Source: Marinarcus sediminis (lineage in GTDB: Bacteria; Campylobacterota; Campylobacteria; Campylobacterales; Arcobacteraceae). From it: a DNA stretch of 64,000 nt. The stretch is from the NCBI RefSeq assembly GCF_048571275.1, contig NZ_CP182357.1, positions 186,001 to 250,000 of the forward strand, read 5' to 3'. Shown in pieces: positions 1 through 8,360 of this stretch. The notes beneath the pieces are model-generated. The model ran no database searches and was not told the DNA's origin. It was given only the letters and a program-made list of their open reading frames with translations. Position 1 is the first letter of the stretch; every line of letters begins with the position of its first letter. The position numbers were made by a program, and so were the translations under genes.

Positions 1-433
1 ATGTTACTACACCACTTGCATTGATAACAAAAATAGCTCTACAAGTCACACCCGCTAATGGACCATCCGCAATTAAAACACCGTAATTGTGTGCCAAATC
101 TTTTGCTCTAAAGTCAGATCCTACTTGTAAGTTTTCAATACCTTCAGTTGTACAAAATCTTCCCATTGCAAATGGTAAATCCATAGAAACTACGACTACT
201 TCAGCATTTTCAACTTTTGCAGCTTCAACATTAAATTTTCTGGTTTCTGCAGCACATACAGGTGTGTCTAAAGAAGGTACAATGACAACGATTTGTGCTT
301 TACCTTGTTCTCCACCAATTTGAATTTCAGATAAGTCTTTTGCTACGACTTTAACTACAGGTGCTTTATCACCTACGTTGATTTCATTCCCTGCTAAATT
401 TACCACATTCCCTTTTAACATAGTTGTTGCCAT
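1..433 (-). CDS. tpx: thiol peroxidase Tpx (C-terminus outside window)
   Basis: Atypical 2-Cys peroxiredoxin that reduces hydrogen and alkyl peroxides with thioredoxin as electron donor. The visible 144 codons start at ATG 433 behind an AAGGAA ribosome site. The peroxidatic cysteine lies in SLDTPVC (Cys60), and the resolving cysteine in GRFCTTEG (Cys94). This spacing is typical of Tpx and not of AhpC or Bcp. The last part of the roughly 165-residue protein is cut by the window edge. It is separated from the upstream cvfB-like gene by 88 bp, so it may have its own promoter. The family call is secure. Confidence 0.95.
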   Translation of the reverse strand, partial: MATTMLKGNVVNLAGNEINVGDKAPVVKVVAKDLSEIQIGGEQGKAQIVVIVPSLDTPVCAAETRKFNVEAAKVENAEVVVVSMDLPFAMGRFCTTEGIENLQVGSDFRAKDLAHNYGVLIADGPLAGVTCRAIFVINASGVVT

Positions 434-520
434 ATTTTTTCCTTGTTTTAAATTAATTGAGAAATTATATTAAATTAGGATAAAAATTATCTTAATTTAA
501 TAAAGTACAAATGAAATATG

Positions 521-1366
521 CTATTTTTTAAGTTTAATTCCATTTTCTACATTTTCGATTTTATCTTGTGTTATGAGTTTTGTCAATACTGCTTTGAAAT
601 TTTTTTTACTCAAACCAAATATTTTTTTGATGGCTTCGGCATCACTTTTTGAATTATATGGCAAAAAACCACTGTTTTTTTCTAACATCGCCAACACTTT
701 CTCTTGGGTTTCATCGTCACTTTTTGAACCAATTTTTTGCAATGCCAAATCAAGTTTTCCGTCATCTCTTACTTGTTTTACGTATGCTTTTTTTCGTGCA
801 CCTACTTTTATGACTTCAAAAATTTCATTGTGAAAAATCATTCCTTCAAAACTGTTATTTGCCACCACTTTAAACCCCAACGGTGTTTTTGCAAAAAGTA
901 AAATATCGACCTCATCATTGAGTTGAAAATGCCCAATATCTCGGCTTATAAAAGAGGAGAACTTTTCAACTCCAATAAGGCGTTGCGTTTTTTCATCTTC
1001 TATGACTCGAATAAATCGTTTTTCCCCCACACTAAAAGGGTTTTTTTGTCTGTTTTTAGGCACAAGTAAATCTTTGGGTAACCCCAAATCAACAAAGGCT
1101 CCAAATTTTGAAACATCAACCACTTCTAAAAGAGCAAATTGGTTTTTATACGCATAAGGGGTCAAGGTTGTTGCAACCAATCTGTCTTCTGAATCGGTGT
1201 AGATAAAAACATCAATCACATCCCCAATGTTCATCTTTGAGGTGATATAAGCATTGGGCAATAATACGGCTTCTTCTTCATCTTCACTGACCAAGTATAA
1301 CCCAGGTTCCGTCACTCTGTCTATTTTTAAGCTGTTAACCACGCCCAATTCTATTTTTTTATTCAT
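521..1366 (-). CDS. CvfB-like S1-domain RNA-binding protein
   Basis: A 281-residue protein with the organisation of CvfB/YitL: tandem S1-type OB folds followed by a C-terminal winged-helix-like segment. The best S1 signature is FGAFVDLGLPKDLLVP at about residues 88-103. The C-terminal part (from about residue 220) contains SDAEAIKKIFGLSKKNFKAV, which matches the family's winged helix. Known relatives bind RNA and affect virulence-factor expression in staphylococci. The cellular role in Campylobacterota is not established. It sits 7 bp downstream of the zinc-type permease gene and so probably belongs to the same transcript. Confidence 0.85.
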   Translation of the reverse strand: MNKKIELGVVNSLKIDRVTEPGLYLVSEDEEEAVLLPNAYITSKMNIGDVIDVFIYTDSEDRLVATTLTPYAYKNQFALLEVVDVSKFGAFVDLGLPKDLLVPKNRQKNPFSVGEKRFIRVIEDEKTQRLIGVEKFSSFISRDIGHFQLNDEVDILLFAKTPLGFKVVANNSFEGMIFHNEIFEVIKVGARKKAYVKQVRDDGKLDLALQKIGSKSDDETQEKVLAMLEKNSGFLPYNSKSDAEAIKKIFGLSKKNFKAVLTKLITQDKIENVENGIKLKK

Positions 1367-1373
1367 TTTTTTC

Positions 1374-2168
1374 CTATCTTTTAACTGTTTTAACTGTGAT
1401 TAAACAAGCAATGGCAACCATTATAATACTTGCACCTGAACTGATATTATATACGTACGAAACCACCAAACCCAACAGCGTAAAAAACGATGCAAGAAGG
1501 GAACTTAACACCATCATGGTAGAGAGTTTATTTGAAAACATTTCTGCCATATACGTGGGAATGGTTAAAAGCGCAATGACCAAAATAAGTCCCACCACTT
1601 TTATAGCGGCAACTACGGTCAGTGCTGCTAAAACCAAAAGCAATGTATAAAAAAACTCCACACTGATGCCTCTTAATTTTGCAAATTGTGCGTCGTATGA
1701 GATGGATAGAAACTCTTTGTAATAAAAAGTGACCAAACCAATAATCACAATATCTAACCCACCCATATACAAAATATCCACACGGGGCACTGCAATAATT
1801 GAACCAAAAAGATAACTCATCAAATCCACATTGTACCCAGGGGTTAAATCCACAAAAATAATCCCAATCGCCATTCCAGCTGCCCACATAATTCCAATAA
1901 TAGAATCAATTCTGTTTTTATTGTAAATGGTCAAAAATGAAATGGCAACAGCAATAATTACAGCAAAAACCGTTGCACCCAATAACACAGGTAAGCCTAA
2001 GAAAATGGCAATTCCAATTCCTCCATACGAACTGTGTGCAATGCCTCCTGCTAAAAAAGTGATTTTATTGACCACCACCAAAGAACCAATAATGCCCACG
2101 GCAATAGAGATAAAAAGCCCTGCTAAAATGGCATTTTGAATAAACTCATAGTGTAACGCTTCTAACAT
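1374..2168 (-). CDS. znuB: metal ABC transporter permease, ZnuB family
   Basis: Integral membrane permease (264 residues) of the ABC-3 family that imports Zn2+ or Mn2+. About seven or eight hydrophobic helices fill the whole length. The loop between LITIPTYMAEMFS-like residues matches the coupling region of ZnuB/MntB proteins. The gene for its ATPase lies directly upstream (22 bp gap). No periplasmic binding protein gene (znuA) is present beside the pair, so it must be encoded elsewhere or be shared. The zinc assignment rests on family resemblance and could equally be manganese. Confidence 0.85.
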   Translation of the reverse strand: MLEALHYEFIQNAILAGLFISIAVGIIGSLVVVNKITFLAGGIAHSSYGGIGIAIFLGLPVLLGATVFAVIIAVAISFLTIYNKNRIDSIIGIMWAAGMAIGIIFVDLTPGYNVDLMSYLFGSIIAVPRVDILYMGGLDIVIIGLVTFYYKEFLSISYDAQFAKLRGISVEFFYTLLLVLAALTVVAAIKVVGLILVIALLTIPTYMAEMFSNKLSTMMVLSSLLASFFTLLGLVVSYVYNISSGASIIMVAIACLITVKTVKR

Positions 2169-2189
2169 AACCCATCTTTTTTATATTTT

Positions 2190-2933
2190 TTACTCTTCAT
2201 GTTTGCATCCGCATGAGTGTTGGTGTCCCAAAGCAGCAAGAAGTTCAACTTCACACAAATGTTCACCCTCTTTTACCTTGTTGTTCATCTCTTGCAGCTT
2301 ATGATAGACCATTGATTTATTGACATGCACCACATTTTTTGCATAATTTAAAAGAACCGAAATATCATGACTGACTACTACTACTGCAATATTTTGGCTC
2401 AATCTTTTTAACAAATCATACACCTCTTGTTGCCCTTTTACATCGATGCTTGCGGTAGGTTCATCCAGTAAAATAATTTTAGGATTGGCACACAAAGCAC
2501 GTGCAATAAAGACCCTTTGTCGCTGACCACCAGAAAGATTGCCGATTTTAATATCTGCAAAATCCTCCATGCCCACTTGTTTAAGTGAATTCATGGCGCA
2601 GCTTCGCTCCTCTTTACTGTAACCAAAAAGGGTTCGTTTACCCCCAATATGTCCCATTAAAACAACTTCCAATGCCGTAATAGGAAAATTGATATTTAAA
2701 TTGGTATTTTGTGGCACATAACCTAAAAAAGCTCTGTCCACATTCACCATTATTTTTCCACTTTTGGGTTTAAGCAGCCCTAAAATCAATTTTAACAGCG
2801 TCGATTTTCCGCCCCCATTGGGACCAATAATGGCTAAAAAATCATCATGCGCCACATCTAAATTGATGTTTTCTAATACATTCTCTTTATCATAAGCAAA
2901 ACAGAGATTTTTTATTTCAATAAACGTTTTCAA
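2190..2933 (-). CDS. znuC: metal ABC transporter ATPase, ZnuC family
   Basis: Cytoplasmic ATPase that powers the adjacent permease. It has Walker A GPNGGGKST, signature LSGGQRQR, Walker B IILLDEPTA and the H-loop VVVVSHD. The 247-residue chain ends in an unusual Cys/His-rich tail, HQHSCGCKHEE, which could bind metal and sense the transported ion; that is inference. It starts immediately after the stop codon of the YdcF-like gene, with no intergenic base, so translation is likely coupled. Confidence 0.88.
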   Translation of the reverse strand: MKTFIEIKNLCFAYDKENVLENINLDVAHDDFLAIIGPNGGGKSTLLKLILGLLKPKSGKIMVNVDRAFLGYVPQNTNLNINFPITALEVVLMGHIGGKRTLFGYSKEERSCAMNSLKQVGMEDFADIKIGNLSGGQRQRVFIARALCANPKIILLDEPTASIDVKGQQEVYDLLKRLSQNIAVVVVSHDISVLLNYAKNVVHVNKSMVYHKLQEMNNKVKEGEHLCEVELLAALGHQHSCGCKHEE

Positions 2934-3656
2934 CTATAACATGTCCCTAAAAGTTTGAATCACATCTTTAAAAAAACTCCATACAATTCCAATATATTCA
3001 TGTATGGCTTTTTGAGTATTCAGTGCATATTGAGCACCAATACTCTCATAAAAACTGTATTTCTCATCTGATATAAAATCTGTAGGTGCCGCTATGGGGT
3101 TTAATCCTTCATTTTTAAAAAGCAACATTGCTCGTGGCATATGCAGTGCGGAAGTAACCAAAATAAAAGGCTGATCATTGACAATATTTTTAACCTCTTG
3201 AGCTTCTTGTCTTGTATCTTTAGGTTTTTCTTGAATCAAAATATTCTCTTTTGCCACACCCAATTCCAAAAGTTTTTGAGCATTCACTTTGGCTTCACTG
3301 ATTGAATTTGCCCCTTCATACCCTGAGGTGATAATTTTAATGTTATCCATTTTATAGTACAAACGAAGCGCTTCATAACCTCTTCTTTCAAAATCTCCAC
3401 CTAAAAGTAAGATGTATTTAACATCGGGGTTTTCAGAGGTAATGGCGGGGTAAAAATTTTCCAAAGGAGTAACCAATGCGTTTGAAAAAGGGGCAAAACT
3501 GATTAAAAAAAACCAAACAAAAGAGGCGAATAAATAGACTTTTGCCTTTTTATAACTGTTGGTAAAAAGCAGAAGTAATCCGTATAAAAACAGAATCAAG
3601 CCAATAGAAATTGGCATAATAAAAAGCGATATAATTTTTTTTAACGTAAACCCCAT
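2934..3656 (-). CDS. YdcF/SanA-like DUF218 membrane protein
   Basis: A 240-residue protein with two N-terminal transmembrane helices (about residues 8-30 and 38-58) and a DUF218 domain. The domain signature YILLLGGDFERRGYEAL at about residue 80 and VTSALHMPRAMLLF near residue 165 are typical. Relatives (ElyC, SanA, YdcF) act in envelope maintenance, and ElyC affects peptidoglycan precursor recycling at low temperature. The exact reaction is unknown. It lies between the Memo gene and znuC in one minus-strand series. Confidence 0.85.
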   Translation of the reverse strand: MGFTLKKIISLFIMPISIGLILFLYGLLLLFTNSYKKAKVYLFASFVWFFLISFAPFSNALVTPLENFYPAITSENPDVKYILLLGGDFERRGYEALRLYYKMDNIKIITSGYEGANSISEAKVNAQKLLELGVAKENILIQEKPKDTRQEAQEVKNIVNDQPFILVTSALHMPRAMLLFKNEGLNPIAAPTDFISDEKYSFYESIGAQYALNTQKAIHEYIGIVWSFFKDVIQTFRDML

Positions 3657-3661
3657 AAAAC

Positions 3662-4453
3662 TTATTCCCCAATAATAGCAGAAGCATATCCCACAACTCT
3701 TGATGAGTCACCGCTTGCATCCATACTTGTTCTATAATCTAAAACTTGTGATATATAACTGTTTGATTTTGCCCATTGTACAAGGGCTTGTATTCCTGTC
3801 ATTCCACACGCTTCACAACCATCATTCAATAACTTCAGACTTAAGTTTTCGATTGCGTTTAAACAAATCGAATCTAAAACATTGGCCTCTTTTTGTGTAT
3901 AAAAATGACTTAAATCTGTACTTATAACGACATAATTGTCGGATTCTAGCATAATTTCACTGATAATCGTACTTAATTCCATAAAATCAATTTTCCCATA
4001 CACTATTTCAACAATGCTTGTTGCAGGGAAATATTTCTTAATGAATGGCATTTGTGTCTCTGTTGAGTGTTCACAATGAGCCAAAGGATTAAAATTCAAA
4101 GCAGCATATTTCTCTTTTAAATGGCTACTGTAAGCTAAATCAATTTGCAAATTTCCATAAGGGGTTTCATACTCATTGTATAAAGCAATACTTGCTCCTT
4201 CCAAAAAGATTTTGTGTGATGGTCCTATCACAACAATTCGTTTGGGTTCAACGCCACTTAGCAATGAGTAAGCAACATTGGCGGTATATCCACTGTAAAT
4301 ATATCCTGCATGAGGGACAATGATCGCTTTGGGGTGTTTGATTTTTGTGTTTGATTTGATCAAACGCTCATTAAAATGGGTAAAATATTTTGTTAATTCC
4401 AAAGAACTTTTTGGATAAAAGGTTCCACAGACTGCTGCTTTTCTTACTCTCAT
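3662..4453 (-). CDS. amrB: AmmeMemoRadiSam system protein B (MEMO1 family)
   Basis: Bacterial homologue of human MEMO1, structurally related to extradiol dioxygenases. The residues corresponding to the human metal-site ligands are visible: His in PHAGYIYSG, His in GPSHK and Cys in EACGMTG. An EHSTETQMPF motif is also present. I place the start at ATG 4453, which overlaps the radical-SAM stop in an ATGA and has a GGAAGGAGT ribosome site. A start further upstream at 4483 is possible but lacks support. It is translationally coupled to the radical SAM gene. Its biochemical role is unresolved; MEMO1 has been linked to iron binding. Confidence 0.9.
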   Translation of the reverse strand: MRVRKAAVCGTFYPKSSLELTKYFTHFNERLIKSNTKIKHPKAIIVPHAGYIYSGYTANVAYSLLSGVEPKRIVVIGPSHKIFLEGASIALYNEYETPYGNLQIDLAYSSHLKEKYAALNFNPLAHCEHSTETQMPFIKKYFPATSIVEIVYGKIDFMELSTIISEIMLESDNYVVISTDLSHFYTQKEANVLDSICLNAIENLSLKLLNDGCEACGMTGIQALVQWAKSNSYISQVLDYRTSMDASGDSSRVVGYASAIIGE

Positions 4454-5433
4454 AAAAATACTCCTTCCAATGGTTTTGCACATTTAGGGCACAACCCCTT
4501 TTGTAAATTGTTTTGAATCACTTTAAAGCCCTCTCTGACAAGCAATACCTCTTGACAAACAGAACAAACGGTTGGGTTTTCAACGTTAATATTGCCCATA
4601 TAGACATAATTCAATCCCACTTTTTTGCCAATCGTATACGCTTGTTTTAAACTCTCAAAAGAAGTAGCAGGGAGAGTTCTCTCTTTAAAATCGGGATGAA
4701 AGGCAGAGATATGCCAAGGTACATGCGCTCCCAATTCATTTTTTATAAAAGAAGCAATGGCTTCAAACTCTTCTTTTGAGTCATTTTTGCTGGGCACAAC
4801 CAATGTCGTAACTTCAACCCAAATTCCATTGTTCACAAACGCTTTTAAGTTTTCCAATACCCTAGCTAACTCTCCACCCAATTTTTTATAATAGGCTTCG
4901 TTAAACGTTTTTAAATCAATGTTCACTGCCTCAATGACACCTTTCATATCTTCAACAACTTCACGGCTTTCATAACCATTACTGACATAGACACTTTTAA
5001 TGTTATATTTTTTTGCTTCAAGAGCAATGTCTTTGGCATAAGGGTAAAAAATAGTGGGTTCATTGTAGGTATATGAAATCGATTGGCACCCTTTATTTAA
5101 AGCCAATTTTACAATGTCATTGGGAGATAAGTATTGCCCAGTTTTGATGTTTTTTTCCTGTGAAATGCCCCAATTTTGACAAAAAGCACAATGAAAATTA
5201 CAACCAACTGTGCCTAAAGAGAGTGATTTGGATGCTGGCAAAAAATGATAAAGCGGTTTTTTTTCGATGGGATCAATATTTAATGCAGCAAGATACCCAT
5301 ACACTTGACACGCTATTTTATCTCCTACATTGGTATTGACTCCACAAATACCGGTCTGCCCCTCTTGCAAATGGCAATAGTGATGGCAAAGCAAGCAGAC
5401 AAGTTTTCCATTTTTTTGAGTATAGTAGTTCAT
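4450..5433 (-). CDS. amrS: AmmeMemoRadiSam system radical SAM enzyme
   Basis: A radical S-adenosylmethionine enzyme of 327 residues. The canonical cluster motif is GCNFHCAFCQNWGIS (CxxxCxxC) near residue 80. An N-terminal CHHYCHLQEGQTGICGVN region and a C-terminal CSVCQEV...CPKCAKP pair could hold further metal sites. It resembles glycyl-radical activases, but its partners here are Memo and AMMECR1. The substrate is not known. The start at 5433 has no clear Shine-Dalgarno, although the N-terminal sequence is typical of the family. A 99-bp gap separates it from the AMMECR1 gene upstream. Confidence 0.9.
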   Translation of the reverse strand: MNYYTQKNGKLVCLLCHHYCHLQEGQTGICGVNTNVGDKIACQVYGYLAALNIDPIEKKPLYHFLPASKSLSLGTVGCNFHCAFCQNWGISQEKNIKTGQYLSPNDIVKLALNKGCQSISYTYNEPTIFYPYAKDIALEAKKYNIKSVYVSNGYESREVVEDMKGVIEAVNIDLKTFNEAYYKKLGGELARVLENLKAFVNNGIWVEVTTLVVPSKNDSKEEFEAIASFIKNELGAHVPWHISAFHPDFKERTLPATSFESLKQAYTIGKKVGLNYVYMGNINVENPTVCSVCQEVLLVREGFKVIQNNLQKGLCPKCAKPLEGVFL

Positions 5434-5532
5434 GATTGTGTTGCATATTTTTGAAGTGTTTTACAACACATGTGGATTTGAAGATAAAATATGTTTCCAT
5501 TTCGCTTCATCATGACTCACTCCTTAAAAGGT

Positions 5533-6087
5533 CTATTTTATTTTTTGGGCACCATAGATATATATTTGAGGGTTTTTATCTAAACAATTATATTGCATAT
5601 TTGCTTTATTGCATAAGTGTTCAAAAAAGAGTTCAAACGTGGGCAACTGCTCCCAAACTTGAGGCAAAAATGTTGCTTGTTTGTCTCCGAGCTTTAAAAT
5701 AACACCATCTTTGCCAACATTTATTTTTGATTTCAAATCTATTTTATCACGATAAGGCAAAAAAACAGGCTCACTTAAAAGGGAAAGTTCAATGCTGGTT
5801 TGGACAAACTCTTCATAACTCAAAGGGGGAAATCTTGGGTCATTAAATGCTGCTGATTGAGCATTGGAGACAATGTCATCATAAAGTGTTCTGTGAGCAA
5901 TTAAAGAACCAATACACCCTCTCAATCGTCCCTTAAGATTAAGAGTAACAAAGGTGGCTCTTTTTTCATTTAAGGCAGGATACAAAGCCACTAACTCCTC
6001 TTTGCTTTTTGTCTCAATTTCAAGAAAACGCGACTTTATTGACTCTTTTGCCAAACTCAATAAAAGAGAATCTGATGTTTCTTTCAT
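5533..6087 (-). CDS. amrA: AmmeMemoRadiSam system protein A (AMMECR1 domain)
   Basis: A 184-residue AMMECR1-domain protein. The family core LRGCIGSLIAHRTLYDDIVSN is visible at about residues 55-75 (it contains the conserved LRGCIG), and LPQVWEQLPTFELFFEHLC lies near the C terminus. AMMECR1 is the third member of the AmmeMemoRadiSam set and is of unknown biochemical function. The ATG overlaps the ferrochelatase stop by ATGA, so the two are translationally coupled. Confidence 0.9.
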   Translation of the reverse strand: MKETSDSLLLSLAKESIKSRFLEIETKSKEELVALYPALNEKRATFVTLNLKGRLRGCIGSLIAHRTLYDDIVSNAQSAAFNDPRFPPLSYEEFVQTSIELSLLSEPVFLPYRDKIDLKSKINVGKDGVILKLGDKQATFLPQVWEQLPTFELFFEHLCNKANMQYNCLDKNPQIYIYGAQKIK

Positions 6088-7013
6088 ATTAACTCTTTAA
6101 GGGCTTGAATAAACGTATCGCTGTCATTAACACATTGACACACTTTATACTCTTTTATTTTCAAATCATGCGCCACCTCTTTGTACTCAATACTCAACTC
6201 AAAAGCGGTTTCAGAATTATCCACAATAAACGCTATAGGATAAATCAAAACTTTTTTATTTTCAAAATTTTCTAAAGTTTTTTCCAAAGAAGGGGTCAAC
6301 CATTTTAATGGTCCAACTTTTGATTGATAGGCCAAATTGATCGATTCAAAAAGAATATTTTTTCTTTGTAATTTCTCTTTTAAAATTTCTACATGCTCTT
6401 GAACATGTCTCTCATACGGATCCCCGGCATCCACAATTTTTTGAGGTAAACCGTGTGCAGAAAAAATGAGGTTATACTCTGTAGTATCTTTGACTTTTGA
6501 AACAATCTCTTCCAAAATTGCATCATTATACTTCTCATTTTTATAAAAAGGGGGAATCACTTTAATGTTAAAAATTCCCTGAGCAATCTGCTCAAACTCT
6601 TCTACGCTTGATTTGGTGGTAGTAGTTGAGTATTGTGGATATAAAGGCAATAACGTTACTTCTTTGATGCCTTTTTGTTTAAGTTGCTCAATACATTTTG
6701 CAGCAAATGGGGGCGTATAACGCATGGCTTGTGTTACATAGGTGTGGGGGAACTCTTTTTGTAATTTTTCAATCAATTTGATGGTTAACTCATTAATGGG
6801 TGATTTTCCTCCTATAGCTTCATAATTTTCCCAAGCAGAATTTTTTCTTGAAAAAACAATCAAAGAGGCAATCATTGAACGCAATAAATCACTCTTCATG
6901 GTTAAAATATTTTTATCATTAAACATATTTCGTAAAAAAAGTTCCAACTCTTCTTTGTTTCTGGGGCCGCCCATATTCAGTAGCACCAAAGCATTTGTAT
7001 AGTGTTCTTGCAT
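6084..7013 (-). CDS. hemH: ferrochelatase
   Basis: Inserts Fe2+ into protoporphyrin IX, the final step of protoporphyrin-dependent haem synthesis. The 309-residue chain carries LLNMGGP at the N terminus, the catalytic His region SAHGLPQKIVDAGDPYERH, the YQSKVGPLKWLTP segment and the acidic SETAFEL motif. It is a membrane-associated cytoplasmic enzyme. It is 9 bp downstream of the ABC ATPase gene and coupled to the AMMECR1 gene. A Fur-box-like sequence lies in front of the transcript, which fits iron control. Confidence 0.95.
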   Translation of the reverse strand: MQEHYTNALVLLNMGGPRNKEELELFLRNMFNDKNILTMKSDLLRSMIASLIVFSRKNSAWENYEAIGGKSPINELTIKLIEKLQKEFPHTYVTQAMRYTPPFAAKCIEQLKQKGIKEVTLLPLYPQYSTTTTKSSVEEFEQIAQGIFNIKVIPPFYKNEKYNDAILEEIVSKVKDTTEYNLIFSAHGLPQKIVDAGDPYERHVQEHVEILKEKLQRKNILFESINLAYQSKVGPLKWLTPSLEKTLENFENKKVLIYPIAFIVDNSETAFELSIEYKEVAHDLKIKEYKVCQCVNDSDTFIQALKELI

Positions 7014-7022
7014 TTAAAATTC

Positions 7023-7607
7023 CTACTTATTTTCGTTTAAATTTATAATTTTATCACTGCACCAAGCAGCAAGTGTCATGTCATGTGTAATCAAAATAAT
7101 ACCACAGCTGTTCAAAAACTTCATCAGCAACTGCATCACCTCTAGTGCAATAATATTGTCCAAAGCAGAGGTGGGTTCATCCACTAAAAGCAGTTTGGGT
7201 TTCATTAAAAGTGCTCTTAAAATTGAACATCTTTGCAGTTGACCACCACTGAGTTGATGTGGTTTTTTATACATCAGTGTTTTATCTAAGCTCAACTGTT
7301 CAATCAAACTTTGCAAATCGTCCAGTGAATCCACCACATCACTGATTTGTTCAAAAATCGTATAGGTAGGATGGAAAGAGCTGTAAGGGTCTTGATAAAT
7401 TGAACTGATACTCAACGCTTCAATTTCACCATGAAATGGTTTTAAATTCTTGGTTATAAGTTCAAACAGCGTTGTTTTGCCCGAGCCACTCTCACCTACA
7501 ATGGCAATAATTTCACCTTGATTCACTCTCAAATTAAAGTTATTATAAATTAATTTATCTTTTTTATAACCAAAAGTTAAATTTTTAATCGCTAAAACTT
7601 CACCCAC
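7023..7607 (-). CDS. ABC transporter ATPase, nickel/peptide type
   Basis: A short (194-residue) single-domain ABC ATPase with Walker A GESGSGKTT, Q-loop YQDPYSSFHP, signature LSGGQLQR, Walker B LLLVDEPTSALD and H-loop ITHD. The YQDPYSS Q-loop is characteristic of the Opp/Dpp/Nik branch. No permease or binding protein lies next to it, so its transport partners are unknown. The start is a GTG at 7607 preceded by AAGG. It is the first gene of the series leading into hemH, and a Fur-box-like site lies a few bases upstream. Confidence 0.82.
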   Translation of the reverse strand: MGEVLAIKNLTFGYKKDKLIYNNFNLRVNQGEIIAIVGESGSGKTTLFELITKNLKPFHGEIEALSISSIYQDPYSSFHPTYTIFEQISDVVDSLDDLQSLIEQLSLDKTLMYKKPHQLSGGQLQRCSILRALLMKPKLLLVDEPTSALDNIIALEVMQLLMKFLNSCGIILITHDMTLAAWCSDKIINLNENK

Positions 7608-7619
7608 AATCTGCCTTTG

Positions 7620-7638
7620 TAATAATCATTATCTATTA
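7620..7638 (-). promoter_or_regulatory. candidate Fur box before the ABC-hemH transcript
   Basis: On the plus strand the bases AATAATCATTATC (7621-7633) match 12 of 13 positions of GATAATCATTATC, the right part of the enteric 19-bp Fur consensus. It lies 12-30 bp upstream of the GTG of the ABC ATPase gene, inside an AT-rich stretch that can supply the -10. Iron-responsive repression of the ABC-hemH-AmmeMemoRadiSam transcript is inferred. The site also faces the divergent small gene at 7785. Confidence 0.5.
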
Positions 7639-7784
7639 TATAATAATATAATTGGTAAAACAATATAACCTTTTAAACCATTTTTTTATTTTTCAAAAAA
7701 CAGTAAAAAAAATAGGCTTTTAAAAGTTTTATTAAAGAAAGTTAAGATAAAATTTCTAGTTTTCACATTATAGAGAAGATTAAA

Positions 7785-7895
7785 ATGAGTAAAATCATTT
7801 TAGGGGAATTAATTGGTGTTTCATCGTTAATGTCTTCCGCATACTATGGATGCTGAAATCAAACATTGGCTAATGAAATTGCTAAGTTTTTGTAG
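7785..7895 (+). CDS. tiny ORF interrupted by in-frame UGA (possible selenopeptide)
   Basis: ATG 7785 follows an AGAGAAG ribosome site and a -10-like TAAGATAAAAT (7743-7753). It encodes 23 residues ending ...SSAYYGC before TGA 7854-7856. If the UGA were read through, the frame would continue for 12 more codons (NQTLANEIAKFL) to TAG 7893. A weak stem can form just after the UGA (CAAAC at 7860-7864 with TTGGC at 7866-7870, pairing with GCTAAG and TTTG at 7881-7892). The Cys-UGA pair suggests Cys-Sec, but no known selenoprotein is recognised and the loop lacks an obvious early G. It may simply be a 23-residue peptide or a small RNA. A strong terminator follows. Confidence 0.35.
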
Positions 7896-7924
7896 TTTTC
7901 TTTAAAAAACTATAGCGCGAACAC

Positions 7925-7962
7925 AAAAAAGGGAGAACAATTGAGTTTGTTCTCCCTTTTTT
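7925..7962 (+). terminator. strong intrinsic terminator after the tiny ORF
   Basis: Perfect 16-bp inverted repeat: AAAAAAGGGAGAACAA (7925-7940) and TTGTTCTCCCTTTTTT (7947-7962) around a 6-nt loop TTGAGT. It ends in a U-rich run, which supports an independent small transcript from about 7755 to 7965. Confidence 0.9.
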
Positions 7963-8068
7963 ATTTTTATTCTTAATCCAACTGATAATTTCAAATAATA
8001 AATTAAAATCATAAGTTTAACGCAAGCAAAACCTGATAGAATACTTCGTATAATTTTAAGGAGAAACG

Positions 8069-8353
8069 ATGAAAAAAATTGTTCTTGGAACATTAATTGC
8101 TGCCGCTACTATGATGGCTGCTGCAAACTACAACAAATGTGCTACATGTCATGGTGCTAAAGCAGAAAAAAAAGCTTTAACTAAGTCACAAATTATTCAA
8201 GGGTGGCCTGCTGAAAAAATTGAAGCTGCACTACATGGTTATAAAGATGGTACATATGGTGGACCTACAAAAGGTGTTATGAAACTTCAAGTTGATGCTC
8301 TTTCTGATGCGGATATTAAAGATTTAGCAAAACAAATTTCTGCAATGAAATAA
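8069..8353 (+). CDS. small periplasmic cytochrome c (c553-like)
   Basis: A 94-residue class I c-type cytochrome. Residues 1-19 form a Sec signal peptide ending AAA, followed by the haem site CATCH (Cys24, Cys27, His28). A methionine in GVMKLQV near residue 72 is the likely distal ligand. The size and layout match the c553 that donates electrons to cbb3 oxidase in Campylobacter and Helicobacter. The ribosome site AAGGAG precedes ATG 8069. It lies beside ccoS and ccoI, which fits a role in microaerobic respiration. Confidence 0.9.
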   Translation: MKKIVLGTLIAAATMMAAANYNKCATCHGAKAEKKALTKSQIIQGWPAEKIEAALHGYKDGTYGGPTKGVMKLQVDALSDADIKDLAKQISAMK

Positions 8354-8360
8354 AGTCATA

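Noticed and set aside
3662..4483. Longer start for the Memo gene at 4483
   Set aside because: ATG 4453 has an AGGAGT ribosome site and a 4-bp overlap with the radical SAM stop, whereas 4483 has neither.
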